In this document: positions 40,428 through 51,132 of the stretch, piece by piece
Layout of the letters: the number at the start of each line of letters is the position of its first letter
Numbering within the stretch: position 1 is the first letter of the stretch
NCBI GenBank assembly: GCA_948567375.1
Contig: OX419760.1
Coordinates: 41,788,001 to 41,852,000 of the forward strand
Reading direction: 5' to 3'
DNA length: 64,000 nt
Source of the DNA: Lunularia cruciata
Taxonomy: Eukaryota; Streptophyta; Marchantiopsida; Lunulariales; Lunulariaceae
The notes under the pieces: model-generated
Databases searched by the model: none
The model's input: the letters and a program-made list of their open reading frames with translations, nothing else
Told to the model about the DNA's origin: nothing
Made by a program: the position numbers and the translations under genes

Positions 40428-40960
40428 TCCCAAGAAGCTTCCTAGATGCTTCTAGCATATTCTTGGCTAATTTGGCCTATTTGCTACTTTGTTTGTAACA
40501 ATATGGAGTTTAACAACAAAGTTAGTAGGGCTAATGAATTAGCAAATAAGACAAATTAGCCTAGAATATTCCAAAAGTATCTATGAAGCTTCTTGGGAAG
40601 CTTCTCGGCTAGCTTAGCTTGCACTCCAAGTAGGTAGTTTATAGGAGGAAGGTTCTAGAAGTTTCCAACTAACTTGTCTTGCACGCCAAGTATGTACCTC
40701 CTAGAAGGAAGTTTGTTGAGAAGCTTCCTAATTAACTTGGCTTGCACCCCAAGAAAGCGGCTCAAGGAAGCTTCTTGAGAAGCTTATCAAGAGCCTTGTA
40801 TGATCTATATAAATATAAGAGCCAAAGCTCATGCTAGGCATTTGGATTCTTCCCTCATTCAAGTGTCCCAATGTGAGTTTCCATTCTCCTATTTCTCTCC
40901 TCGGTCTTGGTCTTTTACATTGTTAGTCTTGACTAAATCGTCTATTAACTCCATATTGTT
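40428..40960 (-). repeat. Minus-oriented LTR remnant, perhaps the far end of E1's LTR
   Basis: 40428-40493 and 40920-40960 are the outer part of a chromovirus LTR in minus orientation ('GAAGCTTCCTAG' to 'CCATATTGTTT'), split by a solo LTR. They fit the missing part of the E1 LTR cut at 9241, which would make 1-40960 one E1-bounded nest. Confidence 0.65.
40494..40919 (+). repeat. Solo LTR of the E1-E4 chromovirus family
   Basis: 426 bp, TGTAACAATATGG to TCTTTTACA, with perfect 5 bp duplication TTGTT (40489-40493 and 40920-40924). Contains GAAGCTTC palindromes and a TATATAAATA box near 40806. Confidence 0.93.
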
Positions 40961-41328
40961 TCCTATAAAGTTTTGTGTATATTTTCGATAAGAAACTAGG
41001 AGCTTCAATGGATATGGATGTCTTTCACATTAGGTTGGAGGGGGAGTTTTTTTGAGCATTAGTCTTCCAGTACACATGAAAGAGCATGATCTCTTGATTC
41101 ACAATTGAACGTGAAAATTGAATTGAAGTTTAACAAAGAAGCAGTGCCCTTTGAACCAACTATGTTTTTCTATTATAAATAGAGTCCTACCAATTATTAA
41201 CGGGGTGTTGAGTGTTGTATCAAGAAGCTATAAGAGATCTTAAGCAAGGAGACAAAGCAGATCTATCTTGTGATAGATTAGTGATTTTCTCAATTTCTAA
41301 GCATTCAACCTGATCTAGTGGACCTAGT
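40961..41328 (+). other. Possible copia-type 3' end and LTR fragment
   Basis: No ORF. A purine tract 'GGTTGGAGGGGGAG' at about 41034-41047, a 'TATTATAAATAG' box near 41173 and an 'ATTCTCAATTTCTAAGCA' type end suggest an LTR with its polypurine tract, as in Ty1/copia elements. Evidence is weak. Confidence 0.3.
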
Positions 41329-41740
41329 TGTAACAATATGGAGTTTAGCAACAAAGTAAGTAGGGCTAACAAAGTAGAAAATTAGACAAATTAGTTTAGA
41401 ATATTCCATAAGTATCTAGGAAGCTCCTTGGGAAACTTCACGGCTAGCTTAACTTACATCTCAAGTAAGTAGCTTCTAGAAGGTTCCAACTAGCTTACCT
41501 TGCATGCCAAATAAACAATTTCTAGAAGGAAGCTTCTTGAGAAGCTTCCCAATTAACTTGGCTTGCACTCCAAGAAAGTAGCTCAAGGAAGCTTCTTGAG
41601 AAGCTTCTCAAGAGCCTTGTATGATCCCTATAAATACAAGAGCCGAAGCTCATGCTGGGCATTTGGAGTTTTCTCGCATTCAAGTATTCCAATGTGAGCT
41701 TCCATTCTCCTATTTCTCTCCTCAATCATGGTCTTTTACA
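41329..41740 (+). repeat. E4 5' LTR
   Basis: 412 bp, TGTAACAATATGG to GTCTTTTACA. The primer site TTGGTATGAGAGC follows at 41741. Confidence 0.93.
41525..41640 (+). promoter_or_regulatory. E4 LTR promoter: GAAnnTTC clusters and TATA box
   Basis: A TATAAATA box lies at 41629-41636. Upstream are two clusters of the palindrome GAAGCTTC (about 41528-41552 and 41588-41610: AGAAGCTTCT type), with further GAAnnTTC sites at AGAATATTCC (about 41398) and GAAGGTTC (about 41477). These fit the heat-shock element unit nGAAnnTTCn. The arrangement recurs in every LTR of the family in this window. Confidence 0.6.
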
Positions 41741-41753
41741 TTGGTATGAGAGC
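41741..41753 (+). promoter_or_regulatory. E4 primer binding site (initiator tRNA-Met type)
   Basis: TTGGTATGAGAGC immediately follows the LTR and matches the tRNA-iMet primer site except for one base. Confidence 0.85.
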
Positions 41754-42010
41754 AAGAATGGGATGGATGGAATTTATAGACCACCAAATCCACTTCCACC
41801 AAATCATTGGGATTTTCATGTCCAGATATTACCCAAGCATCGTTTCATCCAATTCATCACCTCATATTTTGGGTAGGATTTCTACATATGATCACCTTGT
41901 TTGAGGAACCCTTGATATTTCCGGTTGTAACTTATGGAGACCGATGGACACGCTGCATCTATGTGTTAATCAATTAGATAAATTGAGAGGAGTGGGATAG
42001 AGTAGTAGCT

Positions 42011-42835
42011 ATGGCGACAATACTGGATGTTATCCTTGTAATGCAGCAACAAATTGAACACCTTACTCAATTGTTGGATGAACGAGAGCAACAACAACAA
42101 GAACATATAGAGAGTGCACAGTTTGAGATGGAGAAGATCGCATCTGATTTCCAAAACCCAAGGTGTTTGAAGGTAAGAATCTTCCAAGAATAGTGGAGAA
42201 TTTTGTGTTTGACTGCAAATGTTATTTTGAAGCCACCAACCTTCAAGATGAACAAAAATAGATTCTCTTGGCTTCTAGAAATTGGATGGTTTGGCAAAAC
42301 TTTGGTTGCAAATTCGAGTGGAGTGAGCTGAATGACAGATTGTTGTACCAATTTTGACATGGGTAGAATTCAAGTATGCAATACTTGGTCAATTTCAAAC
42401 TATAAATGTCACCCGAGCTGCACAAAATAAATTGGAAAAGTTGAAGCAAATTGGCTCTATAAGGAGCTACATTACACAATTTCAGAATATAATCATGCAA
42501 ATTCCAGATATACAAGAAGGTGAAGTTTTGGATCAATTTGTGCGGGGATTGAAAGGACAAACTAAATTGGAGGTGACCATGCAAGAACCACAAAATGTAG
42601 AAAAAGCCATGCAATTGGCTGAATGCTTTGATTCCTTGGTTGCGACAACTTGGTCTCAACCTCAACCTACACAAAGCCTACCAGTACACTGCGCACGGGT
42701 GGAGGAACGGGCATCAATGGAGATTGATGTTATCCAATGGAGACCACTTGGTCAGTGGATAAAGAAAGATTGTGACAAAATGGAGGTTGTTTTTATTGTC
42801 GCCAAGTTGGACATCACATTGCTGAATGTTTGATC
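42011..42835 (+). pseudogene. E4 gag
   Basis: The N-terminal block 42011-42193 is Gln/Glu-rich ('VMQQQIEHLTQLLDEREQQQ') and suggests a coiled coil. After a shift, 42354-42833 encodes the capsid-like part ('FKYAILGQFQTINVTRAAQ', 'GSIRSYITQFQNIIMQIP', 'GEVLDQFVRGL'). A zinc knuckle 'CFYCRQVGHHIAEC' is encoded at about 42783-42830 in another frame. At least two frameshifts break it. Confidence 0.85.
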
Positions 42836-43276
42836 TCAACAAGTTGCCCAGATGGAGTTTGTGGAAGGGAACGATCAGGGAAACAAGAAATCCCAATAGG
42901 AGATTTTGAGCCACCTATTGGGAGCTTGATTAGTTCCAATGGGATTGAAGGCTCAACATATGCAAGTTTGCTTCACTTGCAAGGTATAATATCTAATTGG
43001 GGTTGTAGGATTTTGGTTGATTTTGGAAGTTCAAAGAATTGCATGTCTATGCAAGTAGTGAAGGAATTGGGTATAACTATCAAGCCAATGATTAGATTGA
43101 TGATGGCGGATGGTAGAAAGGGTTTTGTATTCCGTACCTCACATCTTGTTACTTTTGAGATTGGGAAGGAGTATTTGGAGTGTATGAGGTTTGTAGTGGC
43201 ATCTCTACACTATAATGTCATTCTAGGATTACCTTGGGTTGAACGTCATAAGTTTCAATTTGATTGGACCCAATGA
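42836..43276 (+). pseudogene. E4 aspartic protease
   Basis: Open block with 'ILVDFGSSKNCMSMQ' (active site with Phe where Ser/Thr is normal), 'LMMADGRKGFVF' and 'YNVILGLPWVERHKF'. The first codons of the open frame read through the gag end out of frame. The mutated active site alone would inactivate it. Confidence 0.85.
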
Positions 43277-43331
43277 CAAAATTCAAGTACAACACCAAGG
43301 TAGGAATTTTTGATTAGGTTGTCTGGCACCT

Positions 43332-43643
43332 TTGAGTAAGACACCTAAGAATAGTCAATCCCAAGATGGGACGTTGGTTGAGAAGGTAACCATAGAGCAT
43401 GCCTTGAAGGGAGAGGAGCCCCGAGATGGGAAGTTTGCTAGGAAGGAAACCATGGAGCAAGCTTTGAAGAGAGGTGAGTCTCTAGATGGGAAGTTTGTTT
43501 GTGAAGTAGCCATAGAGCAAGCTTTGGAGGAAGATAGGTTTGTTTTTGCAGTGTGGATCAAGCCGATTGCACAAGGACAATCTGAGGAGAGCCAAGAGCC
43601 TCATCAAGCAAGGGTTGATCAAATAATTTAGGAGTTTGTAGAT
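43332..43643 (+). repeat. E4 linker with tandem 'DGKF' repeats
   Basis: Four imperfect units of about 60 bp, each encoding a peptide of the type 'EqALKrgEsxDGKFv' (units begin near 43340, 43390, 43450 and 43510). They end in 'VWIKPIAQGQSEESQEPHQA', which leads into RT. The units are nearly regular 20-21 residues long. Confidence 0.75.
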
Positions 43644-44245
43644 GTGTTTCTAGATGATCTGCCAAGGGGATTACCCTCCGATCATGGTATGCCCTTCAAG
43701 ATTGAGTTATTGCTAGGGAGTACTCCAATGAGTAGACCAATCTATAAACTCCCACTAAAGAAGTTGGAAGAGTTGCAAATAACACTAGAATTGTTGGAGA
43801 AGGACTTCATACAACATAGTACCTCTCCTTGGGGAGCACCAGTACTATTCATTCCAAAGAAGGATGGAGGACTTTGTTTTTGTATTGATTATCATGCACT
43901 CAATAAGCAAACAATGAATAATGCATATCTCTTGCCTCAGATTGATGACTTGCTTGATCAATTGAGTGGAGCATGATACTTTTCCAAATTAGACCTTCAT
44001 AATGGCTATAAGCAAATCCCCATTGGTAGGAAGGATGTGAAAAAGACTACCTTTTGCACAAGGTATGGGCATTTTGAGTGGAAAGTTCTACCTTTTGGGC
44101 TCACAAATGCTCCAACGGTCTTCATGGATCAAATACATCAAGTGTTGGATGGACTATTGGATTGATAGATGATGGTGTTCTTGGATGATATCTTGATCTA
44201 TAGCAAGACAAAGGACACTTGAATCATGTGCAAGAAGTCCTAAGA
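43644..44245 (+). pseudogene. E4 reverse transcriptase
   Basis: 43644-43976 has '[15 protein letters not shown]', '[18 protein letters not shown]' and '[15 protein letters not shown]'. After a TGA at 43974 the frame continues with 'YFSKLDLHNGY', '[16 protein letters not shown]' and, after TGA codons at about 44164, 'VFLDDILIYSKTK'. The catalytic motif is intact but the frame is broken. Confidence 0.9.
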
Positions 44246-45008
44246 TGACTACGACAATGGAAATTTTTATGCAAGAAGTCAAAGTGTGCCTTTTGGCAAA
44301 AAGAAGTTACCTTCTTGGATCACAAGATCTCGTTAGAGGGGATCAAGATGGAAGAGGAGAAAATCAAGACCATTACCGATTGGCCTACTCTAAAGGATGC
44401 TATAGAAGTATGGGCATTTAATGGATTGGCTAGTTTTTACCAATGGTTCATTCATTATTATGTTCATTTGGCTGCACCATTGATTGACCTCTTGGGGAAG
44501 AACTTGAGCTTCCAATGAACCACCAAGCACAAAGAAGCATTCCAGAAGTTGAAACATATGGTGTCTTCAAGACCCATCCTTCAACCATATGATCTTCAGC
44601 TACCCTATGCAGTTGATTTTGATGCTTCTAACTTTGAAATTGGAGTCGTGTTGCAACAAGAAATCCCAGATGGACTACATCCCATTGCCTTTGTGTCTCA
44701 TCGAGTAAATACAACTGAAAAAAATTACTTTGCTCAAAACCAAGAGCAACTTGCAATGGTATATGCCACCAAATTATAGAGGCATTATCTCTTGGGGAAA
44801 CAAGTGATCATGCAAACTGATCACAAACCATTGTTGCAGACCTTACACTTGGAACACATGAAGAGTAGACATCATCGATGGAAGGAAAAACTCAAATTGT
44901 TTGACATCAAACTTGAGTACAAACTAGGTTGGTTCCATGTCATCCTTGATGTTCTATCACGGTGACCTGATTTTGAAGACTCTTTGAAGACTCATCACGA
45001 TAGCAATT
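44246..45008 (+). pseudogene. E4 RT connection and RNase H
   Basis: 44315-44518 carries the connection ('EVWAFNGLASFYQWFIHYY'). 44549-44779 carries RNase H with 'YAVDFDASNFEIGVVLQQE' and 'EKNYFAQNQEQLAMVYATK', and 'QTDHKPLLQTLHLEH' follows at about 44815-44860. The end 'HVILDVLSR' is at 44940-44960. Broken by stops. Confidence 0.85.
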
Positions 45009-45449
45009 ATGATGGTGTCAATTGACTCCAAGGTCCAAAATGAGTTTCGGTCAGCTCTACAACAAGGTCCCTTCTTCCAAATGGTACATGGTTGTCTTAC
45101 AACATGTGACAAGGAGTACAACACCTTCTTCTTCAAGGAAGGCCTTCTATTCCATGAGGACCGGATCTGTGTTCCAGCCAAAGGTGATCTCTGACTTGTA
45201 CTCCTTCAAGAAGCCATGATTTACCAATAGTTGGGCACATGGGTGTGGACAAAACCTTGGGTACCCTCCAACACTAATAGTGGTGGCCCAACATGACATG
45301 AGATGTTTGAGAGTTTTTTTGGTCATGTGAGAGTTGCCAACATAAAAAGGCCAGCAACTAGAAGCCAAGTGGACTCCTTTAACCACTCCCCATTCCATCC
45401 ACTCAATGGGAACACATGAACTTGGATCCTTGTCCCCGACAAAGCAAGG
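45009..45449 (+). pseudogene. E4 integrase zinc region
   Basis: 45009-45194 encodes the pre-integrase stretch ('FRSALQQGPFFQMVHGCL', 'LLFHEDRICVPAKGD') and 45200-45440 the H2C2 zinc domain with shifts. The TSD CAAGG at 45445-45449 marks the insertion of a solo CV LTR. Confidence 0.82.
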
Positions 45450-46186
45450 TGTAATACCAAGAGCTAGCCATATGATCTAGATGTGAACTTTGGTTTGGTA
45501 ACATCTAGAATGATTTTATACATGATGGTCAAAATAGATCAGATAGAAGTATCACCAAAAGGGTACTTCTACTAATAGGACAAAAACTGAAATAGACTTT
45601 AGACTGATAGCTAGACATATGATTTAAAGGTGAAAATTGGTCTGGTAACGTCTGGAAGGATGTCACACATGATGGACTGAATAGATCAGAAAGAGGTATC
45701 ACCAGAAGGGGACTTCTACTATTAGAGAAGGAACCAAAACATGCTTGAAATCTTTGAAGGTAATTTTGGAGGTCCAAACGGATGAATTAGGCCTTGAAAA
45801 TATGCAACATCCTTCCCAAATGAAGGAAAGTCTGTCCTTTCCCTCCTCCTTGCTTTGTTTCATTGAGAGTTTTCCAATGGTAACTCACCCACATTATTAT
45901 GAGATTCCTACAAGAAGATTCCCTAAAAGATTCCCTCTTGTTTGACCAACCAGATAGGACCAGGACCGACATGTCACCCATCCAAGTAAGTAATCCAAGG
46001 GTAGAGCTTGCTGATATGTCACTTATCTGTGTGCTTAATCCTAGGGTTGAGCTTCCTTGGAGGAGATCATCTTTGTCTATATAATAAAGAAAATGTGCTC
46101 CTTTGGGGCATCAGAGGTTTGAGTGTGAAATTGTGTGTTTCTCATGGTGCGTTTCTTCTCAACTCTTGTATCCTTGGAGTATTACA
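45450..46186 (+). repeat. Solo CV-family LTR in E4 integrase
   Basis: 737 bp in plus orientation, TGTAATACCAAGAG to GGAGTATTACA, with a perfect 5 bp duplication CAAGG (45445-45449 and 46187-46191). It has the same internal duplication of about 156 bp as 24227-24968 and a TCTATATAATAAAG box near 46076. Confidence 0.95.
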
Positions 46187-46191
46187 CAAGG

Positions 46192-47035
46192 ACACACAAC
46201 AATCATGGTGTTTATGGATAGCTCAATAAGCAAATCCACTTGGCACCAACTGTTGATACCGTGGATGCTCCAACCTTAGTGCAAATCTACTTTGACAATG
46301 TCTTCAAGCATCATGGGATGTCATGTGTACTCATCTCCAACCGTGATCCTTGATTCATTGAGAAGTTTTGGCAAGCACTCTTCCAAATACTCGGCACCAA
46401 GCTTACTTTATCCATGGCCTATCATCCTCAAATTGATAGATAAACCAAACGTGCAAATTGTACCTTGGAGGATATGTTGCATGCCTTTGTCAATGCCCAA
46501 CATACCAATAGGGATGAATGTCTTGCAACTATAAAATTTGCCTACAATAATTCCAAACATGCAAACACCGGATTTTCTCTTTTTTTTCTCAATTTTGGCC
46601 AAGATCTACTTGTTCCAGATTCTCTTCTTACTCCTCTTCCATCTCAGATCCTTCATACTTCAACCTTCTTGACCATCATATCCCAATCTCTCCAACAAGC
46701 CAAATCTCACCTCCTTATTGCTCAAAATTGTCAAAAACAATATGCAAACCACCATCGTCGTGATCTCACCTTTGAAGTCGGTGATAAAGTCATGTTATCC
46801 TCTAATAACCTACCCCTCCTACTTGATACCCAAGTTTGTAAAGTCGCCCCTAATTGGATAGGACCCTTTGAGGTCACCCAAATCATCTCTCATGTTGCTC
46901 ATCGACTTGCCTTACCTTGTCATATGTGCATCCACCTTGTCTTTCACATTTCCAAGTTGAAACCTTTTGTTTCTAACTCATCTTCTTTTTCCTCTCGTGT
47001 CCAACAACTTCCTCCTCCCATCCCTATCAATGATC
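46192..47035 (+). pseudogene. E4 integrase core and C-terminus
   Basis: Core fragments at 46220-46460 ('VLISNRDP'-like second Asp region, degenerate). From 46465 a 279-codon open frame begins 'MEDMLHAFVN', just after the catalytic Glu region. It continues with 'FAYNNSKHANTGFSLFFL', 'GDKVMLSSNNLPLL' and the GPY/F tail 'VAPNWIGPFEVTQIISHVA'. The open frame is the longest of E4 but lacks the first two catalytic residues. Confidence 0.87.
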
Positions 47036-47247
47036 ATGAGGAGTACAAAGTTGATCGTATCCTTGCACGTCACCACATTCAACAAGGATGCCAAAAACAT
47101 ACGAAGTACAAGGTCCTTTGGAAAGGGTATCTCCTTCATGATGCCACATGGGAACCTCTTTCTCACCTCCAAAATGCATGGATGGCCATCCAAGAGTTTG
47201 AAGCTTCAATGGCAACGAGGACGTCACCAACTAGTGGTGAGGGACTA
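47036..47247 (+). pseudogene. E4 chromodomain
   Basis: Same frame as the integrase tail: 'EEYKVDRILARHHIQQG', 'TKYKVLWKGYLLHDATWEP' and a final helix 'AWMAIQEFEASM'. The aromatic residues Tyr, Trp and Trp of the methyl-lysine cage are present. The reading frame runs 19 codons into the 3' LTR. Confidence 0.92.
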
Positions 47248-47659
47248 TGTAACAATATGGAGTTTAGCAACGAAGTTAGTAGTGCTAATGAAGTAGCAAA
47301 TTAGACAAATTAGCCTAGAATATTCCAGAAGTATCTAGGAAGCTTTTTGGGAAGCTTCCTGGTTAGCTTAGCTTACACCTCAAGTAAGTAGCTTCTAGAA
47401 GGTTCCAACTAGCTTAGCTTGCATGCCAAGTAAGCGACTTCTAGAAAGAAGCTTCTTGAGAAATTTCCCAATTAACTTGGCTTGCACTCCAAGAAAGTGG
47501 CTCAAGGAAGCTTCTTGAGAAACTTCTCAAGAGCCTTGTATGATCCCTATAAATACAAGGGCCAAAGCTCATGCTAGGCATTCAAAGTTTTCTCTCATTC
47601 AAGTGTTCCAATGTAAGCTTCCATTCTCATATTTCTCCCCTTGGTCACGGTCTTTAATA
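47248..47659 (+). repeat. E4 3' LTR
   Basis: 412 bp, paired with 41329-41740. The end is mutated (GTCTTTAATA instead of GTCTTTTACA). CTAGC, the second target copy, follows. Confidence 0.92.
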
Positions 47660-47692
47660 CTAGCAAAGAGACTCTACACAAGGATGTAGTCC

Positions 47693-48371
47693 TGTGAGCC
47701 GGCCTGTCTCTCACTCAGGATGAACCTCTGATGGCTATTATGGTAGTGCACCATGGACTAAGAAGGCAAGGAACCCCAACTCCATCATACTCCTCCAAGG
47801 CTAACACTCCAAGACTCAAGACATTGCTCACTAGAGAACTCAATGAGAGAGAGATAGTTGCAAATGAAAGGATGATGAGTACCTCCTCACCCCTTGTTTA
47901 TATACTTGTGAAATAGTTACGTACCAAAGTTACTAATTACCGTAGTAACTCAAGTTACTAGACTAAAAGTCAAGTAAAGTCAAAAAGTAGAAAGGAATAT
48001 CCATTCACATGGGCATATTCCCCTTATCTTGACCCAACCACTAAAGCAAGGATTCCTTCACATGGGCTATCCTTGGACTAAAGAAGAATCCAAAACAAAA
48101 AGGCTTGCGGGCCCAAGAGTTCTCAACTCTTTCCCCAAAGCCAAACACCTAGGAATAATACCAAGTCAACACACTAAAATCCAAAATAGTGGTGCTCATC
48201 TTTTCTACTTCCTCTAAAGTAAGGTCCCATCTATCTTAGCTATGACTAAATTTAGCTAACCATGACTAATATAGAACCATCCTTTATCTCTATATAAATA
48301 ATATCTCTTAAGTACTTGTAATACCAAGCTAAATATCACAATACCACACACATGCACAAATGGGTGTTATA
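47693..48371 (-). repeat. Solo OTA LTR
   Basis: 679 bp in minus orientation with 4 bp duplication GTCC (47689-47692 and 48372-48375). It shares the short deletion of the copy at 34601, so these two form a subgroup. Confidence 0.93.
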
Positions 48372-48375
48372 GTCC

Positions 48376-48967
48376 ATGTTGGATGAACCTCGATAACAAA
48401 TTTGTGTCTCTTTTGTGATTATTTCTTGTGTTTATGTTTTGATTGAGAAGGATGATTCCTAACATATCCTTGTCTTATTTGGTTGGTCAAACAAGTTTGA
48501 CCAAAGGGAATCTTTAATAAATGATTTTTCTAATTGGGCTAGACTTTCTAGTCTGTGGCCACTTCTTTATGGTACAAGTTGTTGTTTTATTGAATTTGCC
48601 TCATTAATTGGTTCACGATTCGATTTTGATCGTTATGGCTTAGTATCTTCTTGTAGGAAGCTCAAAATAGCATGGATGAGATACCATTGGAAAGATCTTG
48701 ATGAGACAAACAAGGTAAGGAGAAGCTAGTGCCTTTCTTTCCTATTTGGAAATGTTTTTTATGTTTCAAGACCTAATTCTTTTATTTAGACCTTTGAAAT
48801 TGGCTTTGAAGTTTACGGTATGTTTTTAGCCTCTACACTATTAGTGGAAGTCCTCTTTTGGTGACATCTTTATCTGATCTACTTAGACCATCATGTATAA
48901 TACCCCTAAAGATATTACCAAGCCAATTTACAGCTCTAGATAATTGGTCTAGCTAATGGTATTACAT
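48376..48967 (-). repeat. Truncated CV-family LTR and flank
   Basis: From about 48460 to 48967 the sequence matches the CV LTR in minus orientation ('GGTTGGTCAAAC', 'AGTGGAAGTCCTCTTTTGG', end 'GGTATTACA'). It carries only one copy of the 156 bp unit that is duplicated in the other two CV LTRs. 48376-48460 has no match. Confidence 0.75.
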
Positions 48968-49900
48968 CCAACTACCAAAAATTGCTATAGATGTTGTCTC
49001 TTCCATAGATAGTAGGCCTACCACTCGAGATCAGTAGAGATGTCTGTCTATCTGTCAAATCCCCTATCACACACTCAAATATCCTTAGTCCAATGATATC
49101 ACCAAAGACACACATAATCCTCCTACCAAACACTCTCAAATATGATAAGAAGGTCACAGAAGGAAGAACTAGGCAAAGAAGGTGGGTCGGTCAATTGACA
49201 ATACTGGTGGAGAGTATCCCAAATGCAACATGTGGATCTCCTAGTAAGTGAAGTCATCCCAAATGCAACATGAAGTCATCCACATAAAGATTATCCTCTA
49301 CAAGGCTGCATCTAAGAAGCTTGTGATAAATACTTGGATCCTCTTAGCACTCCAAGAATACATAGGCCATATGTAGATGTGATGCAACTTTAGGGAAATT
49401 GGAGGTGAGGAGGAATACCTAAAGGGACCATGCTCTAGACTTTGACACCTTGACTCTCAAGCCTACAAGTGGTCAAAGGACTACCTACTCTCATCTACTA
49501 GGCCCATGATGCGTGTATCATCTACCAAGGAAGGAGAAATGCAACATGGCATGGCAAAAGTAGTAGATAAGAGCTCTAAAGTGACCATGACAAATAAAGG
49601 TCCCCCTAAAGGATCTATGTGTCTTGTACCAATGACCGACTCCAACAAGACAATGACTCCCTCTTATGAGAAACAATACTGGCAATAAAGGGAAGAAAGA
49701 GGGTCATAGAAAGATCGCACAAAAGGAATAAGACTCGCCAAGGATACACCAACCTTCCTAATCTCTCTAAAGACTGATGCACGCAAGACACTATAAAAGC
49801 ATTCTCAACATCCACCTATAGAACAACCCACTTTAGGTGTATATCTAGGAGCACTCTATTGCCTAGCAATATAGCCTCATAACATTTGGGTGTAGCAACT
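48968..49900 (-). pseudogene. Weak Ty1/copia-like pol remnant
   Basis: Heavily decayed minus-strand sequence. The only clear hint is 'VDVENAFI' near 49790-49815, similar to the copia RT motif 'MDVKTAFL', in a context matching the segment just upstream of it. All frames are full of stops. Confidence 0.35.
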
Positions 49901-50830
49901 CCAAACTGACATGAACTAAGGTGTTCCCGGTAATGAAAATAATATTGAGGAACATTGGTCTAACACTTGACTCAAAATTTTTTTTCTCCACTCAGGACTA
50001 TTGCAACCACTTGAAACCAGTAGAGGGACTTGATGGGAAGCAATGTCTAGAATACTCATATAAATTAGATTTGTTGTGGTTGGAAATATTCACTGTCATA
50101 TGTTTTCTAGATCCACCCTAAATAGAAGTGCATCCACAAGTATGCTCACAATCGTTCCATTGATGTCAGTACGGATGGCCAGACTTCGTTGTCCTAATAG
50201 ATCGCATTCTTCCGCTAAATCACCCAGCCATGCCAAACCACCTCCACACTCTATACCTCATTCTTAGCTTAAATCAAGCTACTGTTCATTTTGCTGTCAA
50301 GGACAGTGAGCTCCATTACTGTAGTGCTCTCCTGCCGGTAGTGACATGAGCAGTGAGGCACTGGTGACGATGCATGGGGCGTCGTCAGCCTTGTGTGGTT
50401 GTGCGTTTACTCATCTAGACAAGGTATACGGGTGCCTAGCCTGTCTAGCTTTGAGAGACGCCCGGGCAGGGTTTCTCGTAAAGTGTTTATCCTCTTGGCC
50501 GGTGATATAGATCCCTCCACTATTGTGGCATAGACGAGTCTACAACTCTAGTGTGAATGAATTTAAGAGCTAGAGCGTGGTGGGGCCAACTATCTGTGTG
50601 AGAAACTCAAGTGAAAATTGTGAGATAGATGACATAAAACACTGACACAACTAGAAATATATTCCACGCTTTCATTGCGACATTCTGCTTCTAAACTTCT
50701 GTTTCTATCTTTCTTCTTACTTGACTGTACGAAATGTCACATGATCATATGACTACTGTAGCCAAATTCCGGAGAAATGTCGTCCAGGTTCTGATACAGT
50801 TTACTGACATCTTTCTTACATCTTTCCTAA
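49901..50830. other. No recognisable gene
   Basis: Mixed-composition spacer between the transposon stack and the gene at 51133. No coding region, RNA gene or LTR end is recognised. Short open frames here have no coding character. Confidence 0.5.
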
Positions 50831-51132
50831 CCGCCTATGGGAACAGGAATTGCACGAACTTCATATGACATGGTAAAAGTATACGAGAAAGCTTATCAGC
50901 TTTGAACAGCGAAGACCGACAGCACCTGCTGCTGCTGCTGCTCATAGCTGTTCCACTCCCTTTCCGAGACAGACAGGGAGGGGGGGATGTAATCCCTTTG
51001 CTGCACATTTTTTCAAATGAAGAACAAATAGAGTAAGTGTTGGTGCTCATCTACTCTGATACTCTGTACCTTCTCCATGCGGATAGGAATCTACTAGTGA
51101 TATAACTATCTCCTTCTGTTCTGTACGTCTCT

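Larger units (their letters stand above)
41329..47659 (+). mobile_element. E4: near full-length chromovirus
   Basis: Plus-strand member of the E1-E3 family with both LTRs (41329-41740 and 47248-47659, 412 bp each), a tRNA-Met primer site and gag, protease, linker, RT, RNase H, integrase and chromodomain in order. Flanking duplication CTAGT (left) and CTAGC (right), one mismatch. A solo CV LTR (45450-46186) lies in the integrase. Many stops and shifts show it is dead. Confidence 0.92.
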
